Positions 18,824-27,305 of a stretch of 64,000 nt of DNA are shown here, piece after piece. The stretch comes from Natronospira bacteriovora (GTDB taxonomy: Bacteria; Pseudomonadota; Gammaproteobacteria; Natronospirales; Natronospiraceae): assembly GCF_030848495.1 (NCBI RefSeq), contig NZ_JAVDDT010000002.1, positions 124,001 to 188,000 on the forward strand. Reading direction: 5' to 3'. A model generated the notes under the pieces. That model ran no database searches. It saw only the letters and a program-made list of their open reading frames with translations, and was not told the origin of the DNA. Within the stretch, counting starts at the first letter, position 1. Each line of letters starts with the position of its first letter. The position numbers and the translations under genes are program-made.

Positions 18824-19689
18824 ACTGGTTCAAACGACTTGTTCCTTCCAGAATCAAGACCCAGGGCCGCAGCCACAGTGTGCCCGAAGGCCTGTGGACC
18901 AAGTGTTCCGCCTGTGACTCCGTGCTCTATCGTTCGGATCTGGAGCGCAACCAGCATGTCTGCCCCAAGTGCGGGCATCATATGCGACTGCGGGCCCGCC
19001 ATCGTCTCGAGCTTTTCCTGGATGCGGATTCCATGGCGGAAATCGGCGCTTCCGTGGAGCCGGTGGATGCCCTGAAGTTTCGTGACAGCAAGAAATACAA
19101 GGATCGGATCTCCCAGAGCCAGAAGAAGACCGGCGAGAAGGATGCCCTGGTGGTGATGAAGGGCCGACTCAAGGGCATGACCGTGGTGGCCTGCTCCTTT
19201 GATTTTGCCTTCATGGGTGGTTCCATGGGGTCGGTGGTTGGCGAGCGCTTTGTGCGCGCCGCCCAGGCCGCTTCCGACGCCAATTGCCCGCTGATCTGTT
19301 TCACCGCCAGCGGCGGGGCCCGCATGCAGGAAGCCCTGTTGTCGTTGATGCAGATGGCCAAGACCAGTGCCGCCCTGGCGCGTCTTTCCGAGCAGGGTGT
19401 CCCCTTCATTTCCGTGCTCACCGATCCCACCACCGGCGGTGTCAGCGCCAGTCTGGCCATGTTGGGTGACCTCAATGTGGCCGAGCCCAAGGCCCTGATC
19501 GGTTTTGCCGGCCCGCGGGTAATCGAGCAGACCGTGCGCGAGACGTTGCCCGAAGGCTTCCAGCGCAGTGAGTTTCTGGTCGAGCATGGTGCCGTGGACA
19601 TGATCGTGGACCGCCGCGAGATGCGTGACCGGCTTGCCAATGTGCTGTCCATCCTGACCCGTCAGAACGCCACCGACGTCGCCGGCTGA
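18820..19689 (+). CDS. accD: acetyl-CoA carboxylase carboxyltransferase subunit beta
   Basis: A 289-aa subunit of the carboxyltransferase that makes malonyl-CoA for fatty-acid synthesis, partnered by AccA elsewhere. The zinc ribbon is complete: Cys29, Cys32, Cys48 and Cys51 (KCSACD and HVCPKCG). [20 protein letters not shown] and [18 protein letters not shown] are the CoA/carboxybiotin motifs. ATG overlaps the trpA stop (ATGA). folC follows, as in most gammaproteobacteria. Confidence 0.96.
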   Translation: MNWFKRLVPSRIKTQGRSHSVPEGLWTKCSACDSVLYRSDLERNQHVCPKCGHHMRLRARHRLELFLDADSMAEIGASVEPVDALKFRDSKKYKDRISQSQKKTGEKDALVVMKGRLKGMTVVACSFDFAFMGGSMGSVVGERFVRAAQAASDANCPLICFTASGGARMQEALLSLMQMAKTSAALARLSEQGVPFISVLTDPTTGGVSASLAMLGDLNVAEPKALIGFAGPRVIEQTVRETLPEGFQRSEFLVEHGAVDMIVDRREMRDRLANVLSILTRQNATDVAG

Positions 19690-19711
19690 CGACGCCGGCA
19701 GGGCCTTGGCC

Positions 19712-21076
19712 ATGGCCACCACACCCTCGAACAGACGCGGGGCCCCCGGCCCGGGTGCCCCGCTCTCGGACTGGCTGTCCTGGTTGGAGGGTCTGCATTC
19801 CGCGGCCATTGATCTGGGGCTGGATCGACTCATTCCCGTTCGTGATGCCCTGGGTCTCAAGCGGCCCGGGTTCCGTGTGCTCACCGTTGCCGGTACCAAC
19901 GGCAAGGGCAGCAGTGTCGCCCTGGCTGAGGCCCTGCTGCGTGCTGATGGATGCCGGACCGGCGCCTATACCTCTCCCCATCTGATCGAATTCAACGAAC
20001 GTATCCGGGTCGATGGCGAGAATGCCAGTGACCAGGCCATCGTGTCGGCTCTGTGCCAGGTGGAGGCAGCGCGTGGGGACGCGAGTCTGAGCTATTTCGA
20101 ATACACCACCCTGGCCGCCCTGCTGTTGTTTCGGGAACAGGGCGTGGATCATGCCGTGCTGGAGGTGGGCCTCGGCGGTCGCCTTGACGCGGTCAACATG
20201 GTGGACGCGGATGTGGCCCTGTTGACGCGAGTGGCTCTGGATCATGCCGACTGGCTGGGCAGCGACCTGGCCGGTATCGCCCGCGAGAAGGCGGGGGTGT
20301 GCCGCCCGGGGCGATCGGCGGTGGTGGCTGACGGCCAGGTTGGTGGCCATCTGCACCGGGCGGCCGAAGACAGTGGTGCCCGTGTGCACCTGGCGGGGCG
20401 CGATTTTTCCTGGCAGGGCGCGTCGGAAGAGAACTGGTCCTGGCGAGGGCCACAGGCCCAATCCCTGCAGTCACTGCCCGTCGAACCCTGGTGGCAGCGT
20501 TCCTGGCAGCGTGACAACGCCAGCGGTGCCCTGGCGGCCGTGGCCCTGTTGCGGCCTTCGGCAGTGGCCGACGGGCCTCGTGTCGTGAATGTCCTGAGCG
20601 AAATCCGACTGCCTGGACGGGTACAGCGAATGCCCGGCCCACCCGAGACTCTGCTGGATGTGGCGCACAACCCGGATGCAGCGCTCGCCCTGGCCGATTG
20701 GCTGGCGGCCCATCCGGTTGCCGGCTCCGTGCGGGCCGTGATCGGCATGAAAGCCGACAAGGATGTGGGCGGGGTGATCGCGGCGCTGATGCCTTACGTG
20801 GATGAATGGTGGCCGGCCGATCTGTCCGCACAGGGCGGTCTTGGCAGTGCCGAGCTGTCCGCCCGCTTGCCGGACACGGCGACTGTGGCCATGGATGCCA
20901 GAACCGCCGCCTTGACGCCGGAGCACTGCTGGCGAGCGGCAAGTCGGGCGAGCGCCGATACCGATCGCATACTGGTGCTGGGTTCCTTCTTCACGGTCGG
21001 GCCCGTGTTGCGTGAATGGCGCGACACGCGGCAAACTGCAGCTGTATCCCAATCCGTCGAGAAGGGGAGCCCCTGA
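19712..21076 (+). CDS. folC: bifunctional dihydrofolate/folylpolyglutamate synthase
   Basis: A 454-aa ATP-dependent ligase that adds glutamate to dihydropteroate and folates. VAGTNGKGSSVALAEALL (about residues 54-71) is the P-loop region, and YTSPHLIEFNERI is the family signature. LEVGLGGRLDAVN and LDVAHNPDAALALADWL are later conserved blocks. ATG 19712 is preferred over TTG 19706. It sits between accD and dedD in the conserved cluster. Confidence 0.94.
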   Translation: MATTPSNRRGAPGPGAPLSDWLSWLEGLHSAAIDLGLDRLIPVRDALGLKRPGFRVLTVAGTNGKGSSVALAEALLRADGCRTGAYTSPHLIEFNERIRVDGENASDQAIVSALCQVEAARGDASLSYFEYTTLAALLLFREQGVDHAVLEVGLGGRLDAVNMVDADVALLTRVALDHADWLGSDLAGIAREKAGVCRPGRSAVVADGQVGGHLHRAAEDSGARVHLAGRDFSWQGASEENWSWRGPQAQSLQSLPVEPWWQRSWQRDNASGALAAVALLRPSAVADGPRVVNVLSEIRLPGRVQRMPGPPETLLDVAHNPDAALALADWLAAHPVAGSVRAVIGMKADKDVGGVIAALMPYVDEWWPADLSAQGGLGSAELSARLPDTATVAMDARTAALTPEHCWRAASRASADTDRILVLGSFFTVGPVLREWRDTRQTAAVSQSVEKGSP

Positions 21077-21077
21077 C

Positions 21078-21704
21078 GTGGATCGCAAGCTCAAGGAACG
21101 CCTGATCGGTCTCGTGGTGCTGCTCACGGCAGCCATCATCATTCTGCCCATGATTCTTGGTGGTCCGGACGACGGGGAAGAGCGCATCGTTCGCCTCGAC
21201 CGAGAGCGGCAACAGGATGAATTGCCCGTGACCCGCCTGGATTTGCGTGACCCGGAGCAGCGCGAGCGTCAGGAGGTCGACCCCGAGCCTGTGCGGGAAG
21301 TACCCAGAGTGCGGGCCCTGGATGAGGCCAGCGACGATCGCCGGCAGGCCGTGCGGGAAGCGGAGGAGCCTCGGCCCGAAGCAGAGCCCGAACCGGAACC
21401 TGAATCCGAACCTGAATCCGAACCGGAACAGCGTGAGGCCGCGGATCGGGAAGGCACGGTACCCAGTGGCAGTGGCTGGAGTGCACAGGTGGGGAGTTTT
21501 TCCGAGCGCAGCAATGCCGAAGGACTGGTCCAGCAGCTGCGTGATGAAGGCTTCGAGGCCTTTGTCATGCAGCATGAGCGCGGCGGTACTACCTTCTACC
21601 GTGTGCGTGTGGGCCTTGAGCCGGAACGGGAGGGCGCCCAGCGAATTGCCGAACGCATTCGGCAGCGAACGGGCCATGAGGCCAGACCGGTGCCACATCC
21701 GTGA
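21078..21704 (+). CDS. dedD: DedD-like SPOR-domain cell-division protein
   Basis: A 208-aa bitopic membrane protein. It has a short basic N-terminus, one membrane helix (LIGLVVLLTAAIIILPMILG), and a long linker of Pro/Glu/Arg repeats (alternating PEPEPE and SEPESEP from about residue 100). The C-terminal SPOR domain is about residues 130-205 (WSAQVGSFSERSNAEGLVQQ, FYRVRVGLEPEREGAQ). SPOR domains bind denuded glycan strands at the septum. The start is a GTG at 21078, one base after the folC stop, with AGGGGAG upstream. Confidence 0.88.
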   Translation: MDRKLKERLIGLVVLLTAAIIILPMILGGPDDGEERIVRLDRERQQDELPVTRLDLRDPEQRERQEVDPEPVREVPRVRALDEASDDRRQAVREAEEPRPEAEPEPEPESEPESEPEQREAADREGTVPSGSGWSAQVGSFSERSNAEGLVQQLRDEGFEAFVMQHERGGTTFYRVRVGLEPEREGAQRIAERIRQRTGHEARPVPHP

Positions 21705-21830
21705 GCCATGCCGCCCGCCCCGAGGCATCGTGCCCGCAGCGCTTCCCTGATAGAATGCCCCCCGCCGGTGTGTCTGGCGATTGCCTGCTGTGGGGCAGGC
21801 ACTGGCCGCTGATCCTGGGGATGGAAGGGC

Positions 21831-22328
21831 ATGGTCTGGGTTGATTACTTCATTGTCGCGCTGGTCATCCTCTCCGCACTGATCAGTCTGATGCGGGGTT
21901 TCGTCAAGGAGGCCCTGTCCCTGGCCACCTGGATCATGGCCTTCTGGGTGTCCCTCACCTTCGTGGATGCCCTTGATGCGCTGTTGGCCAATCGCATCGA
22001 AACGCCGTCCGTGCGTGTTCTGGTTGCGTTTTCCAGCCTGTTCATCGTGACCTTGATCATCGGCGCCATGGTCAATCATTTCGTCAGCCTGGCCGTGAAG
22101 AAGACGGGGCTGGGCGGCACGGATCGCATGATCGGCGTACTGTTCGGCCTTGCTCGTGGCGTGCTGGTGGTGGCGGCACTGGTTCTGCTGGGCATACTGA
22201 CGGAGGTGAACCAGGACCCCTGGTGGTCGAACTCCGCCTTCATCCCCATACTGGAGCCGGTCGCCGCCTGGCTGGCCTCCTTCCTGCCGCCGGATATGGT
22301 CGGCGACGTGCTTACGTTCAATCGCTAG
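21831..22328 (+). CDS. cvpA: CvpA family inner-membrane protein
   Basis: A 165-aa protein with four predicted membrane helices ([19 protein letters not shown] opens the first) and the family's conserved [11 protein letters not shown] and [20 protein letters not shown] segments. CvpA family proteins are linked to envelope homeostasis and colicin V export in E. coli; the molecular role is unclear. The ATG has GGAAGGG just upstream. purF begins 11 bp after its stop, the usual cvpA-purF pair. Confidence 0.92.
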   Translation: MVWVDYFIVALVILSALISLMRGFVKEALSLATWIMAFWVSLTFVDALDALLANRIETPSVRVLVAFSSLFIVTLIIGAMVNHFVSLAVKKTGLGGTDRMIGVLFGLARGVLVVAALVLLGILTEVNQDPWWSNSAFIPILEPVAAWLASFLPPDMVGDVLTFNR

Positions 22329-22339
22329 AGGTATTTCGC

Positions 22340-23851
22340 ATGTGTGGCATCGTGGGCCTGACCGGGCATCAGCCGGTCAACCAGGCAATCTATGACGCGC
22401 TGACGGTGGTTCAGCATCGTGGACAGGATGCGGCCGGCATCATGACATGTGAGGGCGACCGTCTCTTCCTGCGCAAGAGCAATGGTCTGGTACGTGATGT
22501 CTTCGCTGCCGAACACATGCTGCGTCTGCGCGGCAACATGGGCATCGGTCATTGCCGTTATCCCACCGCCGGCAGCTCGAGCTCCTCCGAAGCCCAGCCG
22601 CTCTACACGAATTCGCCCTACGGTATCGCCCTGGCTCACAATGGCAACCTCACCAATGCGGGTGAGCTCAGAGAGCTGCTGTATCGTGAAGACCTGCGCC
22701 ACCTGAACACCGACTCGGATTCGGAAATCCTGCTCAATGTCTTTGCCCATGAGCTGCAGCGGGCCGGCAAGCTCAAGCTGGAGGCCGGGGATATCTTCGC
22801 GGCGGTCAGTGCCGTGCATCACCGCTGTCGTGGCGGCTATGCCGCCGTGGCGCTGATTACCGGTTATGGCCTCGTGGCATTCCGGGATCCCTGGGGGATC
22901 CGTCCCCTGGTCTTCGGTGTCCGTGAGACCGAGCAGGGCCGGGAGTACATGGTGGCATCGGAAAGTGTTGCCCTGAGTGCGCTGGGCTTTGAGCTGGTAC
23001 GGGACGTGGCGCCGGGTGAAGGGATCATTATCGACAGCGAAGGGCAGCTGCATACCCATCAGTGCGCTGAAGGCCCCTCGGCCAACCCCTGCCTGTTTGA
23101 ATTCGTCTATTTCGCGCGGCCGGATTCCATCATGGATGATGTTTCAGTGTACAAGGCGCGGTTGCGCATGGGGGACACGCTGGCCGAGAAGATCAACCGG
23201 GAATGGCCCGACAACGACATCGATGTGGTGATCCCCATCCCGGATACCAGCCGCACGGCCGCCCTACAGGTGGCCTTTCAGCTGGGGGTGAAGTACCGCG
23301 AAGGCTTCATGAAGAATCGCTACATCGGCCGTACCTTCATCATGCCCGGGCAGAAGCAGCGGAAGAAATCCGTTCGCCAGAAACTCAACGCCATTGACCT
23401 GGAATTTCGCGGCAAGAACGTGCTGCTTGTCGATGATTCCATCGTTCGAGGCACCACCTCGCGGGAGATCATCCAGATGGCCCGGGATGCCGGCGCCAAA
23501 AACGTCTATTTCGCCTCGGCCGCACCGCCAGTGCGATACCCCAATGTCTACGGCATCGATATGCCCACGACTGATGAGCTCATCGCTCACGGCCGCAGCA
23601 CGGAAGAGGTCTGCGAACTCATCGGCGCCGATCGCCTTTTCTACCAGGATCTCCCGGATCTCGTGGAAGCGGTGCGAATTGGCAATCCGGGTCTCAAGAC
23701 CTTCGATACTTCTGTCTTTGACGGCCATTACGTCACCGGTGATGTCAGCGAGGAGTATCTTGCCCGTCTGGCTCGGGAACGATCTGACGCGGCCAAGTCG
23801 AAGAAGGACAATCAATACCGGGGTGTGATCGATCTGCACAACGCGTCCTGA
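22340..23851 (+). CDS. purF: amidophosphoribosyltransferase
   Basis: A 503-aa enzyme catalysing the committed step of purine synthesis (PRPP plus glutamine to phosphoribosylamine). It begins MCGIVGLTG, so Cys2 becomes the N-terminal glutaminase nucleophile after Met removal. [13 protein letters not shown] belongs to the glutaminase half. [17 protein letters not shown] is the PRPP loop of the transferase half. ATG 22340 is certain because the Cys must follow it; AGAGG lies upstream. Probably co-transcribed with cvpA. Confidence 0.96.
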   Translation: MCGIVGLTGHQPVNQAIYDALTVVQHRGQDAAGIMTCEGDRLFLRKSNGLVRDVFAAEHMLRLRGNMGIGHCRYPTAGSSSSSEAQPLYTNSPYGIALAHNGNLTNAGELRELLYREDLRHLNTDSDSEILLNVFAHELQRAGKLKLEAGDIFAAVSAVHHRCRGGYAAVALITGYGLVAFRDPWGIRPLVFGVRETEQGREYMVASESVALSALGFELVRDVAPGEGIIIDSEGQLHTHQCAEGPSANPCLFEFVYFARPDSIMDDVSVYKARLRMGDTLAEKINREWPDNDIDVVIPIPDTSRTAALQVAFQLGVKYREGFMKNRYIGRTFIMPGQKQRKKSVRQKLNAIDLEFRGKNVLLVDDSIVRGTTSREIIQMARDAGAKNVYFASAAPPVRYPNVYGIDMPTTDELIAHGRSTEEVCELIGADRLFYQDLPDLVEAVRIGNPGLKTFDTSVFDGHYVTGDVSEEYLARLARERSDAAKSKKDNQYRGVIDLHNAS

Positions 23852-23907
23852 CCGTCAGGAAGCATCACCGCTCTGTTCAAGCGGCGGACGTGTCATTGGG
23901 GATATGC

Positions 23908-25122
23908 ATGAATCCGCGTATTGACGAAGCACGTTTTCGATTGTTGTCCGTTTACCACGATGCCGTTGCCCGGGTATCCGGGCGCCGTCTGGTGGCGAAC
24001 CATCTTGATCACAACCCCTTTGCGTCACACTGTCATGTGCTGGCGATCGGCAAGGCGGCCGTGGCCATGTGCCATGGTGTGCTGGACAGTGGCATGGCCG
24101 TTCAAAGCGGGCTGGTCGTTTATCCCGACCAGCAGTGTCCGGCGGCTATCGCGCCCTCCATCGAATGTCATGCTGCCCAACATCCCTTGCCAGGCCCGGG
24201 CTCCTTCGCGGCTGGTGAACGCGCACTTGAGTTCCTGGCCGGCCTGCCGGATGCGGCTCCCTTGCTGGCCCTGCTCTCTGGTGGCGGTTCCAGCCTCATG
24301 GAGGCGCCGTGGGAGGGGGTGAGCGAACAGGATGTGGCGGCGGTTCATGACTGGCTGCTTTCTTCCGGTCTGGACATCGTTGATGTGAACCGGATTCGCC
24401 AGAGCCTGTCCCGAGTCAAGGGAGGTGGCCTGGCTCGGCACATGGGGGCGAGGCCCTGTCGCGTTCTTGCCTTGTCCGATGTGCCGCCCGGGTATCCCTC
24501 CGCCCTGGCCTCCGGCCCCTTTTTGCCTGCACTTGGCGGCGAGCTCCCCATCGTGCCGGACTGGATCTCCGTTCTGCTCGGCAAGGAGGCGCCTCCTGAT
24601 ACCCCCGAGATCGACCATGTGGTCGTGGCAGACTCGGGAACCCTGGCGGCGGTGGCTGCCGAGCTTGGCGGGGTATTCCACCTGCCGGTTCACGCCGGTC
24701 ATGGCTGGGTGGAGGGGGATGCCGCGGACATGGGGCGTTCGCTGGCGCAGACCCTGCGTGATGCCGAGCCCGGCTTCTGGGTCTGGACCGGGGAAACCAC
24801 CATCACCCTGCCCAGCGTACCGGGGCGTGGCGGTCGCTGTCAGCAGCTGGCGCTGGCTGCCGCGGAGTGTCTGGCCGGACAGGACGACTGCCTGCTGCTC
24901 GCCTGCGGCAGTGATGGCCTGGACGGGCCGGAAGGGGATGCCGGAGCCATCGTGGACGGTGAGACCCTGGAACGGGGCAGGGCAGCCGGATTGTGTGCCG
25001 AGGATGCCCTGGACTGGGCTGATGCCGGGCGCTTTTTGGCCGCCGCCGGAGACCTGGTGAATACCGGGCCGAGTGATACCAATGTCAATGACCTCATCAT
25101 CGGTGTGAAACTGCCGCGCTGA
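23908..25122 (+). CDS. glycerate 2-kinase (MOFRL/GckA-TtuD family)
   Basis: A protein of about 404 aa of the class II glycerate kinase family (sometimes annotated hydroxypyruvate reductase TtuD), which phosphorylates D-glycerate. Family blocks seen: VLAIGKAAVAMCHGVL, LLALLSGGGSSLMEAP, VNRIRQSLSRVKGGGLA and the C-terminal MOFRL-type CGSDGLDGPEGDAGAIVDG with GPSDTNVNDLIIGVK. ATG 23908 is chosen; a GTG at 23890 is possible. It stands alone after purF. No glyoxylate-pathway partner is nearby. Confidence 0.85.
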   Translation: MNPRIDEARFRLLSVYHDAVARVSGRRLVANHLDHNPFASHCHVLAIGKAAVAMCHGVLDSGMAVQSGLVVYPDQQCPAAIAPSIECHAAQHPLPGPGSFAAGERALEFLAGLPDAAPLLALLSGGGSSLMEAPWEGVSEQDVAAVHDWLLSSGLDIVDVNRIRQSLSRVKGGGLARHMGARPCRVLALSDVPPGYPSALASGPFLPALGGELPIVPDWISVLLGKEAPPDTPEIDHVVVADSGTLAAVAAELGGVFHLPVHAGHGWVEGDAADMGRSLAQTLRDAEPGFWVWTGETTITLPSVPGRGGRCQQLALAAAECLAGQDDCLLLACGSDGLDGPEGDAGAIVDGETLERGRAAGLCAEDALDWADAGRFLAAAGDLVNTGPSDTNVNDLIIGVKLPR

Positions 25123-25133
25123 TCAGGCTGCCG

Positions 25134-25139
25134 TATAAT
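25134..25139 (+). promoter_or_regulatory. -10-like TATAAT upstream of miaE
   Basis: A consensus TATAAT stands 24 bp before the miaE start. The hexamer 17 bp upstream (CTGCCG) is a poor -35. Probably the miaE promoter, but weakly supported. Confidence 0.35.
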
Positions 25140-25163
25140 GTTCGGCCATCCAAGACACGGTTC

Positions 25164-25760
25164 ATGACCATGACCATTCATGATTTCCTTCCCTGTCCGA
25201 CCCCAGAGGCCTGGCTCGCGGTCGCCCCGGATGATCTGGAAACCCTGTTGGTGGATCATGCCCACTGTGAGCGCAAGGCAGCTGCCACCGCCATGCGCCT
25301 GATGCATGATTACGCGGGTCTGACGGATCTGCAGGAAAAGATGTCACGCCTGGCGCGGGAAGAGCTGCGTCATTTCGAACAGGTGCTGAAAATCATCCGC
25401 CAGCGCGGCATGCGCTATCGGCGCATGGCGCCTTCGCGCTATGCGTCCGGCCTGCGGGAACAGGTCAGGAAGGAGGAGCCGGGCAAGCTGGTGGACCTGC
25501 TGGTCTGTGGCGCCTTCATCGAAGCGCGCTCCTGTGAGCGTTTCGAAGCACTGATTCCGCGGCTGGACGAGCAAGTCGGTGGCTTCTACGCTCGTCTGCT
25601 CAAGTCAGAGGCCCGGCATTTTCGTGATTATCTCAAGCTGGCCGAAGCGGCCAATGAAGGCCCGGTGGATGACAGGGTTGCCCTGTTCGCTGAACGGGAA
25701 GCAGAGCTGATCACAAGCCCGGATACCCAGTTTCGCTTTCATTCGGGGGTTCCCGCCTAG
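25164..25760 (+). CDS. miaE: tRNA 2-methylthio-N6-isopentenyladenosine-37 hydroxylase
   Basis: A 198-aa diiron monooxygenase that hydroxylates the isopentenyl group of ms2i6A37 in tRNA. The four-helix diiron ligands are visible: DHAHCERKAA (Glu), EELRHF (Glu and His), EARSCERF (Glu) and KSEARHFRDYL (Glu and His). Length is normal. ATG 25164 or the in-frame ATG at 25170 could be the start. It converges with lpxH; a 29-bp-stem hairpin of hexamer repeats lies between the two stops. Confidence 0.9.
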   Translation: MTMTIHDFLPCPTPEAWLAVAPDDLETLLVDHAHCERKAAATAMRLMHDYAGLTDLQEKMSRLAREELRHFEQVLKIIRQRGMRYRRMAPSRYASGLREQVRKEEPGKLVDLLVCGAFIEARSCERFEALIPRLDEQVGGFYARLLKSEARHFRDYLKLAEAANEGPVDDRVALFAEREAELITSPDTQFRFHSGVPA

Positions 25761-25764
25761 TCGA

Positions 25765-25841
25765 TCGTTGTCGTTGTCGTTGTCGTAATCGGCATTAGTC
25801 CCTCTGGAAAAGGCCGATTACGACAACGACAACGACAACGA
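25765..25841. repeat. hexamer-repeat hairpin, locus A (perfect 29-bp inverted repeat)
   Basis: The left arm is three TCGTTG units, then TCGTAATCGG and C (25765-25793). The right arm is its exact reverse complement (25813-25841). The loop is 19 bases. It fills the gap between the convergent miaE and lpxH stops and could stop transcription in both directions or stabilise both mRNA ends. Related hexamer arrays occur at 28736 and 63617. Confidence 0.9.
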
Positions 25842-25848
25842 GAAAGGC

Positions 25849-26577
25849 TCAAGCCTCCAGGGGAATGCTCCGCAGGTCATAGCCCCCGGCATTCACCCGC
25901 AGGACACTGCCCTGTTCGTACCAGTCCCCCAGCACGATGCGCTGGGCCGGTTCCCCATTGACTTCAATGTCATGAATGGCCGGGCGATGGGTGTGGCCGT
26001 GAATGAAGCGGCGAACGCCGGCTGCGGCCATGCTCTTCTTCACTTCCTGCTTGTTCACATCCATGATTTCCATGGACTTTTCCTTGCCTCGGGCCGCGCT
26101 TTCCTCCCGGGCCTTCCTGGCGAAGGCGATGCGATCCTCAATGGGTTTGGAGAGAAAGTCCTGTTGCCAGGCCTCACTGCGAACCACCTGCTGAAAGGCC
26201 ATGTAGTCGTGGTCGTCAATGCACAGGGAGTCGCCGTGCATCAGCAGGACCGGTTCACCGTAGAGGGTCACGGTGGTGGGGTCGGGGAGAATGCTGAAGC
26301 CGGTTTCGCGGGCGAAGCGTTCGCCGATCAGAAAATCCCGGTTGCCTCGCATGAAGTAGCCCGGCACACCGCTGTCGGTGAGCGCCTTCATGCCGGCGAT
26401 CACGGCCTGGTCATGTTCGCTGGCGGCATCGTCACCGATCCAGGCTTCAAACAGGTCGCCCAGAATATATAACGCTTCCGCCTCCCGGGCTTCGCCCTGC
26501 AGAAAGTCAAGAAACAGCCGGGTGATTTCCGGGCGCGTGGTGTGCAGGTGCAGGTCGGAGATGAACAGGGTGCTCAT
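25849..26577 (-). CDS. lpxH: UDP-2,3-diacylglucosamine diphosphatase
   Basis: A 242-aa Mn-dependent phosphoesterase that makes lipid X in lipid A synthesis. Calcineurin-type metal motifs are complete: ISDLHL, GDLFEAWIGDD, GNRDFL, MHGDSL and IHGHTHRP. I chose the ATG at 26577; the longer frame adds 16 residues that lie inside the ppiA gene. Start and upstream stop overlap by 4 bp, so lpxH is translationally coupled to ppiA, as in many gammaproteobacteria. Confidence 0.94.
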   Translation of the reverse strand: MSTLFISDLHLHTTRPEITRLFLDFLQGEAREAEALYILGDLFEAWIGDDAASEHDQAVIAGMKALTDSGVPGYFMRGNRDFLIGERFARETGFSILPDPTTVTLYGEPVLLMHGDSLCIDDHDYMAFQQVVRSEAWQQDFLSKPIEDRIAFARKAREESAARGKEKSMEIMDVNKQEVKKSMAAAGVRRFIHGHTHRPAIHDIEVNGEPAQRIVLGDWYEQGSVLRVNAGGYDLRSIPLEA

Positions 26578-27203
26578 TGTTCGTTTTCCTTTTCCATCCG
26601 GGCCTCTTCCCAGGCAATGATCCATTCCAGCGCGGCGTCCCGGTCCAGGCCGACGGCGCGCTCAACGACGATGGGCTGTTCGGGGACATCCGACGGCAGG
26701 GGCGGGCGGGCGCCGGTGGGTATCTCGGCCATGGTATCCAGCACCTCCATGCCGGCGATGACCCGCCCGAAGACGGCATAGCCCCAACGGCGGGAGCTGG
26801 GGTCGAGGCTGTCATTGTCATCCAGGTTGAAGTAGATCTGGCCCGTGCCCGAGTGCGGTTCATTGCCCCGGGCCAGAGCAACCTTGCCTCGGCGATTGCG
26901 CAGGCCATTGCCGGATTCATTGACGATGGTGGCCTCCGGGTTGCGGGGCTCCAGCGCTCTGGTGAAGCCGCCGGTCTGCGCCACGAACCCCGGAATGACC
27001 CGGTGGAAGATCAGGCCATCGTAATGCCCCTCATCGGTCAGCTCCACGATCCGTGCCGTGGTCAGGGGCGCCCGGCGATGATTGAGTTCGATCAGGATGT
27101 CACCCAGGCTGGTTTCCAGCAGGATGTGGCTGCTGCGGGTCGCGGCGTCGGCCGGCAGGGCCAGGCAGAGGGCAAGAAGCAGTGCGCAAAGCGTGCGGGG
27201 CAT
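26574..27203 (-). CDS. ppiA: periplasmic cyclophilin-type peptidyl-prolyl isomerase
   Basis: A 209-aa protein with a signal peptide from ATG 27203 (MPRTLCALLLALCLALPADA) followed by a cyclophilin domain. GLIFHRVIPGFVAQTGGFT carries the catalytic Arg and Phe region. ALARGNEPHSGTGQIYFNL is the second half of the active site (the usual S-Q-F is here G-Q-I-Y-F). It accelerates proline isomerisation of exported proteins. The C-terminal 40 residues after the domain are longer than in E. coli PpiA and end acidic. It is divergent from gltX. Confidence 0.88.
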   Translation of the reverse strand: MPRTLCALLLALCLALPADAATRSSHILLETSLGDILIELNHRRAPLTTARIVELTDEGHYDGLIFHRVIPGFVAQTGGFTRALEPRNPEATIVNESGNGLRNRRGKVALARGNEPHSGTGQIYFNLDDNDSLDPSSRRWGYAVFGRVIAGMEVLDTMAEIPTGARPPLPSDVPEQPIVVERAVGLDRDAALEWIIAWEEARMEKENEQ

Positions 27204-27268
27204 GGCCAGTCGTCCTGTGTCGGAGGTCGATGAGCGGGATTGGCGCATAATTCTAACAGGCCGGCTCT

Positions 27269-27297
27269 TTGTGGCCATGGCCGCGATCGGCTATGAT
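27269..27297 (+). promoter_or_regulatory. candidate gltX promoter placed 8 bp from the start codon
   Basis: TTGTGG (27269-27274), 17-bp spacer and TATGAT (27292-27297) form a fair sigma-70 promoter. The ATG begins 9 bases after the -10, so the transcript would start at or within two bases of the AUG. Confidence 0.45.
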
Positions 27298-27305
27298 GCC
27301 GCGCC

